A stretch of DNA of 64,000 nt from contig OZ020620.1 in assembly GCA_963971575.1 (NCBI GenBank), positions 39,346,924 to 39,410,923 of the forward strand, in the 5' to 3' direction. The position numbers and the translations under genes are program-made. The first letter of the stretch is position 1, and each line of letters opens with the position of its first letter. Below the pieces are notes generated by a model, which worked only from the letters and a program-made list of their open reading frames with translations, did no database searches and was not told the origin of the DNA. Origin of the DNA: Liopterus haemorrhoidalis (taxonomy: Eukaryota > Arthropoda > Insecta > Coleoptera > Dytiscidae). This document shows positions 53,628-64,000 of the stretch, in pieces.

Positions 53628-54690
53628 GTGGGGTATCTCCAAGGAATATGCCCTAAAAGGATCCGTAGAATAATAACATCATCATCACTGGGGAGATATC
53701 CACAAGTAATCCTAGGCCTCCTGTTTCCAGGTTTCATGGCCATATTTTCAGTCTGTGTAAATGAAGCGTTGAGTTCCAAAACTCGCTACTTGCATCCTAA
53801 GTCATTTTTCAAAAATCTCAAAAACGTGTGGTAAGCTGAATTTTGCCATTTGGGCTATTTCCTTTTTGTTGCTTTATTGGACTGGCATTTAGTCTATCCA
53901 TGGAAGAGGAAAACTATTTTCCTTTAAAAATATAGCGACAATAATAACTTTTAGCTTGCAAGGAGCGAGTTTTGGAACTTTGCAGTGCAAGAAAACAGTT
54001 TTTGAATTAACTTTTCTGCAAGTAAACAGTTTTGTTTCTTGTATGCTATTGAGTAGTTCGGTCGAAGGGTGGAAATCAGGATAATTTATCAATTAATTAA
54101 ATAGTAAAATATTTTATGAGTAAAAAATACTACTAATAATAAAATATAAAAACTAAAAAAGTATTTAAAAAAGGATTCAATATATTATAAAATAAAACAT
54201 AGAATAAAACAAAATTATGTTTTATGACATGGATGTGCTTTGTCAAATTCTTAGACCTTCATTTTCTTCATATAAATAGTAATTATTTTCTTCTTCGTGG
54301 TCCTCGTTTTCTTCTTCCGGGACATCATCGTTGCCATCCAAAATGTCACGATAAAAGTGTAAACTTTCTATTCCTTCGCCAGTCTACCCCAAAATGCTTT
54401 TGAAGAAGTTTGTCTACGTCAGCCAATTTTTTCAGTCTTTGTGCTTACAGTGGGGATGAGTGAGGTAAATTTTGGAACTCACGTCGACTTTCAGAGGCTA
54501 AAAACAAGGGCAAGGAGCGAGTTTTGTCTATTTTGCACCTCACTAACTAAAAAATCGTGGTGATATCTGTCAAAAACTACTGCCATCTCGATTAAAAAAA
54601 AAAAAGCAAGTAGCGAGTTTTTGAACTCAGCGCCTCGGATGCAGGATATGGTCAGGTCCGGCTTTATAAGGTCAATATAAAGTCCTTTTT
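53628..54690. repeat. Region with four copies of GCAAGKAGCGAGTTTT
   Basis: The 16-18-bp word occurs inverted at about 53774-53795 and directly at about 53957, 54510 and 54606, usually next to GGAACT or GAACTC. Spacing is irregular. No coding region is supported between them. Confidence 0.55.
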
Positions 54691-55672
54691 TAGCTTACAC
54701 AGAAAGGCTCCTACATTTTATATAACCAGGAATCGTAGTCGTAAATCAGGAATCGAGAGTCGAAGCTGTTTGGAGGAGTTGGCAACCGGAGTCGAGGTTC
54801 GGAAAAACTATCGACTTCTGACTCTTTGATTCATTTTTTATCAAGGATGATAACAAACCAAAAACGAAAACAAAATAACGATACTACCAGAATTTTTTAA
54901 AGAAACGGGAACAATATTTTGCGTTTTTTTTTTTTTTTTTTTAACAAAAATATGTATTCAATACCGATTAAACCTATTCCATGCTCTCCAGTTTATAATT
55001 TGATGAATACTAGTATTATTAACAGATTAATACGATGAGTAAAGATTTTTTGTTTTCACACATCTCAATTTATATCTTTTTCTGTATGCTCCGTTTATTA
55101 TATTTAAGAGAAACTAAATGGGATTTTTATTCAGTTGTGATAAGCTCCGTGATTCATCCCCAACCTAAACTAATTAATGCAAGTACGATTTACGAGTAAA
55201 AGGAGCCAGGAGTCTGAATCGGGAGTCGGGGTCGGTTTTCAAAAATACCGTCGTTTATTTTGAATTGGGCATTGCCTGCCTGTAAAAAAAATTTTAAAAA
55301 AATATGCAAAATTTTTCTGGCCAACTTTCCATCCCTGTTTATATCTGGTTACGAACGACTAAGCAGGACCTGTAATTTATATAAATAGTTTTACACAAAT
55401 TATTTGACATAGGCAGGAGTTGAACTAAGGTCCATACCCTTGCTCAGCAATCAAACAGCAAGTACAAACGATATAACGCTTACAGACACAGGCTTGCTTC
55501 TAGAATAATAACAGAAGGTGACAGAATAGAATAAGATCTAGGAACACAGCAATTTCACAATTGGAGGAGAAGAACGCAGGACAAGCTTGATTAGAGGATT
55601 ATTCTGAGAGAACCAAGAAAAGACATAGAGATAGGAGAGAGATGAGAGAAAGAAGGAGAGTGAGAAGAGAGA

Positions 55673-55675
<3 letters not shown>
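54691..55675. other. No gene; degenerate GAGTCG-rich patches
   Basis: 54730-54800 and 55195-55245 repeat words such as GGAATCGAGAGTCGAAG and GGAGTCGGGGTCGG, a diverged simple repeat seen on both sides of an AT-rich centre. The remainder shows nothing. Confidence 0.45.

Positions 55676-55720
<45 letters not shown>
55676..55720. repeat. (GA)n microsatellite
   Basis: A perfect GA run of about 45 bp within a purine-rich stretch (55610-55720). Confidence 0.97.
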
Positions 55721-55724
<4 letters not shown>

Positions 55725-55725
55725 C

Positions 55726-57401
55726 TTTAATATATTCTAACAATAACGGAGCAGATGATCCAAAAACGGAAGCGATGATAGAAGGGTAAGAGGCAGATAG
55801 ACAAATGATAAATGGTATAAGGCAGGGAAGGCAAATAGGATTTGTTAAGTATGCCAAAATAAAACCAAAGTTTATGTGTTTTTCTTTATCGTTAAATCAG
55901 TGTCAGAGCCCAAATATAATATTTTATAAAATTGGCTCATGCGCTAGCTGCATGAGCTTTGAATTAGTTTATTTTAATGAAAATACGATAAGGATACACA
56001 CACCGCTAGCTATAATGTGTATATAGAATTTGAACGGGAGGCTTTTAGTATTGGTCCCTATTCATTTCACTTACACTTCAGAGACCGGCAAAAGATATCG
56101 TTTTCTAATTTTCCTGATTTATCACTTCAGTATTTTACCGCTTGTTTTAACTTTAGCTTATTTATATTGTTCAATAAAATAAAAATATAATGATATTGTT
56201 TTTTCCACAAGATAATATGTTAATAACATTACATTTATAGTTCTGAACTTTTTTATCAGGAAACTGGGGAGCTGTTATCAAATAGCATTTAAAAACATAT
56301 AATTTGCTACTAAAACTTTCTAGTTTTACTTTTAATATATAAGTACATCAAGCATAGAATTATTAAGAGATTAGTTCTAACGCCTTAAGGGTTAAACTTA
56401 TATTACTACCCTTGGCAATACGCAAAAAACTATTAAATTATTCTTTGCCACAGAGACTAGCAACCAAATTTATAGGTACAGTTTTAAGAAGGAATTATGC
56501 ACAAGAACGGTCCATAAAATGTATTATTTGTAACTGTCTATATATGATTTGCAGAATATATACAGTGTTTGGGTATTAAAAAAGGATTGAAACATTTTTT
56601 GGTAATAATCTTGCAGCAGATAAATGTTTATTTATAATCCGCTCATGCTTACTCAAAAAAACCTCTTAAATTTTGAAATGCCAAAGGCCTGCAGCGGCTG
56701 TTTATGTTGTAGTCATTATGCAATAAATTTAAAACGTATATTATGCTGATCATGCAATCCGGTAGCTACTCATTAAATATTTTCAATCTTAAAACCATAC
56801 AAATATCTTCAGTATTCCAGTTATTTTACACTTAAATATATCTCCTGTTTCTAACGGAATCTTAAGACAAAAATTCAACTTAATTTTTTTGTCAATTAAA
56901 GTAGCTTGTTATTGAAACAAAGTAGAAAATACTATTTGTTTTTATGGACATTTTTTATTTTATATCTGAGAATAAAAACTGAATGACACAACTTAGTTAA
57001 ATTTTTCTTCCTGTTCTCATTTGTGAACTGTGATGTTGTGAACATCTATTTTCTTCAGCCCATACACGTCCCACAGTAGTTTCACTGAGCAGTAGTTATC
57101 ATTACCGTACTGCTAATATATATTGGGCATTCGCCTTTCATTTCAATGAGTGTTTTAGTCTAGAACTTCCACAGTGACCCAGTCTGGATTGGGAGCGGTA
57201 GTAAATTTATGATGCGATGCTTTTTTTTAAATATATTTTTACTAATTTTCTTAATGAGGATTAGGTGATATAGACGAATACCATGCCCTGGCTGGGATTC
57301 GTTCCGGAACCTTAAGCACGAGAAATCGGATCGCACTCACAAAAGTCCTTCATATTAAGCTACATATTTACTTAAGCCTGTGAGCTCCCTCCCCAATAGT
57401 A
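55726..57401. other. No gene recognised
   Basis: AT-rich. GGAACGAATCCCAGCC on the minus strand near 57290-57312 resembles a Pol III B-box; no tRNA fold is visible. Confidence 0.5.
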
Positions 57402-58178
57402 TTGCGCTTGCATTACCTACTTTTATTAGAGCTATTAAAAATTAATAGCTCCAAGACAAAAGAAATGCGGATAAATGCAGAAACCGATAGACCTTTACTG
57501 TTCAGTAACCATCAAATCGAGCGTGTGGATTATTTCCAGTATTTGGGGAGTGTTGTGTCTGTGGACGGTGGCGCGGATATAGATGTGGAAAGCAGAATAC
57601 GCAAAGCGAGAGGCGCCTTCATCCAACTTAGCCGTGTATGGAATTCTGCGGTCTACAGTACTTCCACGAAAACTACCATGTTCAGGGCATGCGTGACATC
57701 AGTTCTTCTGTACGGCTGCGAGACTTGGTTCGATACAGAAGCTATCAAGAGAAGAGTGCGAGTATTTGTAAATCGATGTCTTCGAAGAATCCTTCGCATT
57801 TATTGGCCACGTAGAATATCAAACGTAGAACTGGGGGAAAGAACTTAATTAATGTCCATTTGACCAATGGACATTAATTTGCAAATAAAAAAAAGAAAGT
57901 ATGGTTGGTTAGGGCACACTCTTCGAAGGGCTCCTAGCGAAGTGTGTCGCTATGCACTAACATACAACCCTCAGAGCAGTAGGCGTAGAGGGCGACGCAA
58001 GAACACCTGGCATCGCTCAACCCTACTGGAAATAAATGCATGGAGCTCTCAAAACCAAGACAAAAGACTGTATAACAACATCACCGACTTGAAGCCTATG
58101 GCAGATAGACGAGATAGATGGAGAAATTTTATTGACAGCCTATGCTCTTTTTACAGGCAGTCAAAAATCACCCGATGA
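57402..58178 (+). pseudogene. RTE-type LINE, RT C-terminal region
   Basis: The first frame (57402-57848) reads LKINSSKTKEMRINAETDRP, VDYFQYLGSVVSVDGGADID, then RIRKARGAFIQLSRVWNSAV and FRACVTSVLLYGCETWFDTE: the RT thumb and the Y(L)GS/LLYGCETW segments of RTE-group LINEs. It continues LRRILRIYWPRRISN. A stop and shift at 57848-57867 coincide with a perfect 14-bp hairpin. The second frame (57867-58178) gives INLQIKKRKYGWLGHTLRRA, ALTYNPQSSRRRGRRKNTW and the usual DRRDRWRNFIDSLCSF end. The catalytic RT core and endonuclease are absent. Confidence 0.85.
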
Positions 58179-58269
58179 TGGACAAGGCTTGGTGATGAGG
58201 ATTACCTACTTTTATATCCTTTTTCAAAAAGTTTTACTTTCTTATTGGTTTTTATTGATTTTAATTTTC

Positions 58270-58860
58270 TCTTTCTACCCAAAATTTGTCGATCTAGGCA
58301 GTTGCCTTGCTTGTGCCTCCTTAGATTTGTTTCTGAGTGTTGTCAATCTCACTTTGTGAAGGTCCATGTTTTGGAGCCATATGGAACGTACTATAATCTG
58401 GAATAATCTAATCTTCTTGCTTCTAGACAGGAGTTTCGTTTTGAAGAAACTCCCATCTAGAGTCTAGTTCCTGTTTTTTCACTCCTCTGATTTTTGATTT
58501 TCGACAAGTACAAAATACAGTGCATTAGCAGCTTCAATTCTTTTCATAATTTCCTGTTGTATTAGATTCACTTGATTTATTATGGTGGCTAGGTATTTGG
58601 AAGTATAATTTTTCTGAAAAGTTTTACCATTAATTTTTATGTTGATCGTTTTCTCATACTGTAATCAGATACTTACATTTTTCATTATTGCTGATGAATC
58701 CTACTCTATGAACTTCGACGTCAATGAGGTCATTTGGGTATATGTTGATAGGGCTTTTCGTAGTACCATCTCCAGCACGATATTAAACAGCAAAGGTGAG
58801 GTGGTATCTTCATGTTTGTCTCCAGTATGAATTTCGATATGAAAAAGGCTGTGGCAAAAG
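58270..58860 (-). pseudogene. LINE reverse transcriptase relic, minus strand
   Basis: Decayed RT, readable across several frames on the minus strand. About 58650-58860 gives IHTGDKHEDTTSPLLFNIVL, EMVLRKA (the G-RQGD--SPLLFNIVLEKV block). 58480-58640 gives INIKINGKTFQKNYTSKYLA and IMKRIEAANALYF. 58280-58450 gives GSFFKTKLLSRSKKIRLFQI and IVRSIWL (matching LLSR-TK-RLYKTLIRPV). The order is colinear with an RT running towards 58270. It abuts the RTE fragment on the other strand, so two LINEs meet here end to end. Confidence 0.65.
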
Positions 58861-59703
58861 TTTTCCTACTTTCACTCTACTTATGAATCTAAACGCAACA
58901 TTGTTATCTGTTTACTGGGGGTGCAAAATTATTCCATAATTTCACAGCGTTTTTCACGCACAAAAAAGTTTCTAAAATATCTGATTCTAAAACTCATAGT
59001 CATAATATTACTTTTGTCCTTTGTACATTAATATTATTTTACTAGTAATTTCTTTAAGAACTTGTTTGAAAGTGCGTACTGCAATGTTTGATTTACTGCG
59101 ATGTATGTGAGTCGAGAGGCAGACGTAAAAATATTCAATGTATTTACCTACAAGGTTCTAGAAACCAACACAATTCATCAAGTAATTATTTTATAACGTG
59201 TGAATTCATCTCACTTACCACACGAGTTTAAATGTAATATTTGTAAATATTATTTCTTAGTTTTAGTGTTTAGAAGATACTTGCTGAAGTTTCCGTACTT
59301 TTTTCAGAATTAAGGTAAATCTATCATAGGTGATGTCCTATATAAATGTTCTTAGAACTCTTGTGAGGAATATAAAGTTTCTACAAAGCTTCAACATCTG
59401 ACTTTATTGTTGGCCATGTCTTCTTTTCTTTTTAATTTTCCTTAAATCTCGGCTTCCTTCTAAATCGTACGTTTCCCGATGTATCATTTGCAGAAATCTC
59501 TTGTTAATAAATACTTGCAGTGTCTTGTTTAATTTTCCAGTAATTTTTCAACCTTTGCATCTATCTATACATTTGTACTACCGTATTAAAAGTTCGTACT
59601 TAACTGACTAACCAGACCTTCTGTAAGAGAGAATAGCTGGCGAGCTGAGAACACCTGACGGATAAAAATTGTTTTGTTTATAACCTCAAAATTGCATTTA
59701 ACG
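58861..59703. other. No gene recognised
   Basis: AT-rich. The 5' end of the following mariner should lie in 59550-59700, but its terminal repeat is not identifiable. Confidence 0.45.
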
Positions 59704-60736
59704 ATGGCGTGTCCGCTTGAAGTTTCCACATTAGTTGAACAACGTTCAGTGATCCGATTTTGGTTTTCTGACGGTGTAAAACCGGCTAAAATATTTAATC
59801 GAATGTATGAAACGCGGAAATTTTGCGGTATGAAGTGGGTAAAACAGTTCAAAAATGGTCGAACATCAGTGACTGACGAGCAACGTCCTGGCCGGCCAGT
59901 TGAAGTGTCAACTCCTTTCTTGAAACCCGCATTGATGACATTATCGTGAAGACCGACGTATTACTGTTGAAGATATAGCAAAAAAAAGTTGCAGTAAGTG
60001 TTGGCACAGTTCATCACGTTATCATTGACAAGCTCAAGTACAGCAAAACAAGTGCAAGGTGGGTCCCGAAACAGTAAACGCAACAACACAAGGAAACAAG
60101 ACTCAAAGTGTGTACCGACTTGAAAGAACGCGATGAAAGGGAAGGTGACCCTTTTCTAAACAAGATTTTAACGTGTGATGAAACTTGGGTTCACCATTTT
60201 GAACCAGAATCCAAAAGACAAAGCATGGAATGGAAGCACACCAGCTCACTTGTCCGAAAGAAATTCAGAACGCAAGAATCAGCGAGAAAAGTCATGTTGA
60301 CCGTCTTTTGGGATGCCCAAGGTGTCGCCTTTTGTGATTATTTGGAAGATCAGCGTACAATAAACAGTGCCTACTACTCAAACATGCCGATGAACAAAGT
60401 AAAGCCAGCAATGAAAGAAAAACGTCGCGGATCTCAACGACAATGCTCGCCCTTATACCGCCAAGCTGACTCAAGAAATCATTGAAAAAATGGGTTAGCA
60501 AATACTACCTCACCCTTCCTACAGTCCAGATTTGGCTTCCTCTGATTTTCATTTGTTTGGTCTACTCAAGGAGGCATTACGTGGAAAAAAGTTCAGCGAC
60601 AACGAGGAAGTCAAAGAATTTGTGGTAAACTGGCTCAAACAACAAGCCAAAGATTTCTTTGCATCAGGTATAAAAAAACTAGTTCATCGTTGGGACAAGT
60701 GTATTAATATTCGTGGGGATTATGTTGAGAAGTAGT
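59704..60736 (+). pseudogene. mariner transposase, full-length but frameshifted
   Basis: ATG 59704 gives MACPLEVSTLVEQRSVIRFW; the paired HTH follows (MKWVKQFKNGRTSVTDEQRP). After frameshifts near 59940 and 60070, the second open segment (60108-60485) carries ILTCDETWVHHFEPESKRQS (first catalytic Asp) and VMLTVFWDAQGVAF. The second-Asp block is readable only out of frame as DLNDNARPYTA-like sequence near 60430-60470. The third segment (60532-60735) has ASSDFHLFGLLKEALRGKKF (third Asp) and ends GDYVEK-TAG. All domains are represented, but at least three frameshifts disable it. Confidence 0.88.
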
Positions 60737-60810
60737 AAAAGTCTCATTTTGTAAAAATACACAGTTTTTTTCTACATCAATTTGTCTCTTTAATTATTGA
60801 ATGTCCCTTG
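60737..60810 (+). mobile_element. Right end of mariner at 59.6-60.8 kb
   Basis: The terminal sequence TTAATTATTGAATGTCCCTTG is followed by TA (60811-60812). Read inward it is CAAGGGACATTCAATAATTA, a typical mariner terminus. The matching left end could not be found. Confidence 0.65.
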
Positions 60811-61229
60811 TATGCAACGCAGACAAATCTGTGCTACTGTTAACAAAAGAGAATGAGTTTTTCTAAACTTTTTTTTAATTTTCATTATTTTCGTGCCACG
60901 GATCTTTGCATGATCAAAATAATAAATATTAATTCCATTATGTTAACATTGCTTAACAAATTATTTAATGTATTTGAACAATTTTAACAATAGCCAACAC
61001 TTAAAAATTATTCCGTGAACAACTTCCTGAAAAACGATTCCAAACATCATTATCTAACATATTCAAATTTCAAACAAAATATCACAAAACAATAGAACCA
61101 GTTCTTAAATTTTACAAAATTTTAATATCTTCTTTTATAAGCTTTATAATCTTCTTATATCTGTAATGTTAGCATGAATAATCAAATATTAATAATCTTC
61201 ATCACATCAGCACCATCTGTGTTCAGCGA
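60811..61229. other. No gene recognised
   Basis: AT-rich spacer. Confidence 0.5.
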
Positions 61230-61664
61230 ATGAAACTTGCAATTGTTATTGTAATTCAGCTTACAATTAACACTGCAAGTTGTTTTACATTCGCACACAA
61301 ATACAACGTCAATTACCTAAAATTACAAGATTGTAATTACATTTCTTTGTATTACTGTTCAGTATGGAATAACATAATCAAGATATATCATTTCGCTGTG
61401 ATAATTACTTCATGTAATGATAATAAAAGAATTTTTGCGATTTTTATCAATAATTATAAAGATACGTTTGAAGATAAGAGCAGAATAAGCCACAAAGAGG
61501 GGGAATTAGGTGTAAGGCACTCGGGCTTTGGGATGTTTAGAACTAATCAGTTTTCTGATGGCAAATTCTGTACGTTTTCCATAGCTATAAGTGAAGGCAA
61601 GAAAATCATTTCCTTTTTATTTGAGTACCTTCGCAACATGGAAACGAAGAAAATGACTATTTAG
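61230..61664 (+). CDS. Uncharacterised 144-codon open frame
   Basis: I do not recognise the product. It opens with a hydrophobic segment, MKLAIVIVIQLTINTASC, that could act as a signal peptide. It continues with mixed sequence (KLQDCNYISLYYCSVWNNII, FHAVIITSCNDNKRIF-like) and a charged C-terminus (EYLRNMETKKMTI). It ends four bases before LINE sequence begins in another frame, so the last part may be LINE-derived. No splice sites, promoter or conserved domain were noted. A chance frame in AT-rich DNA is at least as likely. Confidence 0.2.
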   Translation: MKLAIVIVIQLTINTASCFTFAHKYNVNYLKLQDCNYISLYYCSVWNNIIKIYHFAVIITSCNDNKRIFAIFINNYKDTFEDKSRISHKEGELGVRHSGFGMFRTNQFSDGKFCTFSIAISEGKKIISFLFEYLRNMETKKMTI

Positions 61665-61666
61665 CG

Positions 61667-62083
61667 ATGCAAGAAATGATAGAAAGAATGAAAGACATAC
61701 AGCACCAAGAGTTTGATATTAAAATACAAGAATCAAGATACGATAGCAAATTTAAAAACACTTGGACAACGCAACGGTCAAAATACCTGATGGAGACTGG
61801 AAATGGGGAGAAGAAGAAGGTGATTGCACGCTACAGGTGTGGTAATGAAGAAAAAGAAAATGCATTTTGGATGCAAGAAGAAGAAGAAATGTGTAGAATG
61901 TATAGACAAGCAAAAGAGATAATTGAGCACATGTTGGAGGAATGTGGAAAAATAAGAAATAGGGAAGGAAAAAGTGAGGAGGTTTTGAGTGAAGGTGGAG
62001 GAGGATATGCATGGATGAAGCAGGTAATAACAAGAAGGAAGAAGATTAAAGACATGGAAAACAAGGAGAAAAAAAATCTATAG
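61667..62083 (+). pseudogene. LINE C-terminal cysteine-rich region (family B), copy 3
   Basis: This is the best copy of the family: 139 residues open, with ESRYDSKFKNTWTTQRSKYL, VIARYRCGNEEKENAFWMQE and EEEMCRMYRQAKEIIEHMLE, then ECG. The first zinc pair reads CRMY, so the second Cys of CxxC is lost; the H and last C remain. A basic tail (WMKQVITRRKKIKDM) closes the protein at TAG 62081-62083, and about 150 bp of AT-rich 3' sequence follows. RT and endonuclease are missing upstream. Colinear with 17725-18070 and 47217-47480. Confidence 0.72.
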
Positions 62084-62850
62084 AACCACAATCAGAAATT
62101 GATGGACAGATTTCGAGCCAACAGGCAGAAATTAAATATTTTATTTTAAATTATAGGATTGAGTTTGGTGAATAGAAATATAAATTAATATATTTAAAAT
62201 AAAACTTGACTATCTAGCTAGAGAAGCTATAAATAAGGAACTAGTGGATATATCAATGCCATGGCGTCCTAGGAAGCAAGGGATTCATTGCGTTAGGTTA
62301 AGTTAGGCAACAATGGCTATTTGCGCTTAGTGCAGCCCATCTAAATTACTACACTACATATTAAAAACAATAAATTAAACAGTAAATAAATAAATAAATC
62401 AATAAAAATACGCATACTCAATAAAAGAAATCTTGCACGGAAAAATAAATATGATAAAAAGTCAGTTAGAAAAATTGAACAGACGCAGAGTGCTGGTAAG
62501 AGGCTGCAAAAAAGCTAATTACCATCGTATATCACAATCCACAAATAGAACACATTAAAATAAGGTTTTTGAGTTGTGCTTCTTTAAAATTCACAAATAA
62601 TGTAATAAAAATGAAATATTTTTAATTAACATATTTTTATTATGTTCCGAGCTACAGATAGCTCAAGAGTAAGAATGAAGAAAAGTTTAAATCAAAAACA
62701 GAATTAAAATTAAAATAATACGATCATTGAAAAGAAAAAAAATGTTAAAATATGCAGTTTCGTTTGATGATGAACATAACAAAATATGTATAGGATTTTA
62801 TATACATATTTGGCTAACAGACTTGAAAACGCCTATACCAAGAGCAGTAG
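62084..62850. other. No gene recognised
   Basis: AT-rich. It includes the 3' part of the preceding LINE and a phrase TTAGGTTAAGTTAGG at 62293-62308. Nothing else is supported. Confidence 0.5.
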
Positions 62851-62862
62851 CAGTACGATATT

Positions 62863-62908
62863 GACGTAGCCAGGGGGGGGCATAGGGGGCATTTGCGCCC
62901 CCCCCCCA
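62863..62908. repeat. Paired poly-G / poly-C tracts
   Basis: GCCAGGGGGGGGCATAGGGG is followed within 20 bases by GCGCCCCCCCCCAGG, so the tracts are inverted and could pair. Such tracts are common at ends of non-autonomous hAT elements, but no second end was found. Confidence 0.55.
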
Positions 62909-63045
62909 GGATAGTTTAAATCCTGGTTAGTTTACCTTATATAAAATATAATTTAGGTTGTTAGAAGTTTTCTTCACCGGAGGTGAAGAAAGTTTATAAA
63001 TTTACCGGACTTTTATTATTTAATATACTACAAAAGACCTAAAAC

Positions 63046-64000
63046 AGGGGTCGGCAACCTGCGGCTCCGGAGCCTCATGCGGCTCATTTTGAAAATTTTG
63101 TAGCTCTTTGAAAATTGGCTGGTTTTTATTTTAATATAATCTATTTTTTAATTTTCAACTTTCTGCCTGTACTATACAGGTTTTATATTTTTTAGAATGT
63201 TTTACGGTGCAATTCACGCACGGTAATTCCCCGAGTAACTCCATATTCCCTTTTAGAAGAAATTATATGTTTCGAAAAAAAGTTATCTGTATTTGTGAAT
63301 GATTTACGTGCAAAAACATTTTTACATTTTATTAATTTACAAAAACATGTTATTAATGCAATTTTTTTTTGCACAAACTATTGTTAACATGAAAGAAGCT
63401 TTTCGAGATAGATTTAAAGAGTTTAGAAGATATAAAGCTACACTAGATTTTTTGACAAAACCAATTGAAGTAGATATGTAGCAATTATATTTATCACCTT
63501 CAATTAGTGGATTTGAAATCCAAAGGTTTATGGAATTATATATTCTTAAAACTTAATTCTGAACTGGAAAATTTAGAAAGAAAAAAGTGAATTTTATCTT
63601 CCCAACAAAAGTAGACCGAATTTCGCAATCTTCAAAATGTAGATAAAGTTCTTTTCGAAGCTTGGAACCGTCTTCCAGAATCGTTCAATCTTTTAAAAAA
63701 TTATGCTCTTGGGCTACTAACAATTTTCGGATCCACATATTACTGTAAGCAAATCTTTTCACATATGAAATTAATAAAGAGTCAGTTAAGAAGCAATCTA
63801 ACTGACCTGAAACTAGAGTGCTGCTTAAAGTTAAAGATTACTGAATATTTACCAAATATTGAAGTCTTATAGAACACTATACAGGAGCAATCGTCCCATT
63901 AAAAAAATTATTATATTGTAATATACTGGCAACTACAATAGGTATCACAAACTAAATGCATAAGTAAATATTAATTTATTGTAATACTTGATTATTTTAA
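63046..64000 (+). mobile_element. hAT element, left end and transposase remnant
   Basis: The left end CAGGGGTCGGCAACCTGCGG, followed by CTCCGGAGCCTCATGCGGCT, is a classic hAT terminus. Transposase C-terminal sequence follows from 63290. The right end is not seen before the window edge, so the element probably continues beyond 64000. Confidence 0.8.
63290..63870 (+). pseudogene. hAT transposase C-terminal part with hATC domain
   Basis: The open part (63299-63481) contains NMKEAFRDRFKEFRRYKATL and FLTKPIEVD, the segment before the dimerisation domain in GTF2IRD2/EPM2AIP1-like hAT transposases. After a stop and shifts, about 63600-63870 reads EAWNRLPESFNLLKNYALGL, LTIFGSTYYCKQIFSHMKLI, KSQLRSNLTDLKLECCLKL and ITEYLPNIEVL: the hATC dimerisation domain, well preserved (FGSTY-C---FS-MK--KS--R--L-D--L). 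The N-terminal BED finger and most of the catalytic domain are deleted. At least two stops or shifts disable it. Confidence 0.82.

Noticed and set aside
55591..55857. 88-codon frame rich in Ser/Leu
   Set aside because: It runs through the (GA)n tract on the minus strand and is an artefact of the microsatellite.
61752..62091. Minus-strand Leu/Ser-rich frames
   Set aside because: Shadows of the purine-rich LINE coding region on the plus strand.

Overview
This looks like an AT-rich stretch of arthropod, most likely insect, nuclear DNA made almost entirely of transposable elements (TEs) and their relics. The case for an insect rests on at least eight Tc1/mariner-type elements or fragments, piggyBac, hAT, pogo, PIF/Harbinger-like and ISL2EU-like DNA transposons, and several non-LTR retrotransposons (LINEs) with (TTA)n tails. 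Order is not determinable from the sequence. No conserved single-copy host gene, rRNA or functional tRNA was recognised. Start and stop positions of relics are approximate.

Layout. 1-9.3 kb: a reverse transcriptase (RT) relic, a mariner (1791-3019), a TA-flanked MITE (3039-3411), tandem RT-like relics, a 188-bp tandem duplication, a full-length but dead mauritiana-type mariner (6339-7621) and an RT relic. 9.3-17 kb: a mariner carrying a hAT insertion with an exact 8-bp target duplication, a second mariner with an internal MITE, a pogo element with a duplicated end, and a three-level nest (mariner, then a 1.9-kb inverted-repeat element, then an ISL2EU-like element). 17-26.4 kb: LINE, Tc1 and hAT relics, a 283-bp hairpin element, a long (TAA)n tract and a foldback element (25320-26340) with satellite-like DNA inside.

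26.4-33 kb: the best-preserved feature, a two-ORF LINE on the minus strand (ORF1 30913-31575, ORF2 27342-30299) with uninterrupted reading frames. It lies close to an inverted copy (31835-32935) of a repeat also present at 18290-19805. 33-39.4 kb: a LINE C-terminal relic, a TTA-flanked MITE, two hairpin MITEs, another inverted-repeat element, a GC-rich patch and a satellite of about 21 units of 55-58 bp (37150-38335).

39.4-45.2 kb: two nested composites. A Tc1-like element (39412-42288) carries an ISL2EU-like insertion with a THAP exon and an element with 450-bp terminal inverted repeats around a possible two-exon small gene. Next to it a TA-flanked element (42830-45165) carries a decayed pogo transposon. 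45.2-64 kb: piggyBac, LINE, mariner and hAT relics, including two mariner copies joined tail to tail (51288-52714).

The two ISL2EU-like copies retain complementary parts: 15689-16625 keeps the minus-strand first exon of a second protein, and 39792-40663 keeps the plus-strand THAP exon. Together they imply an autonomous parent with two convergent genes. Several insertions sit inside older transposase reading frames, so the empty sites can be read directly and target duplications proved from this window alone.
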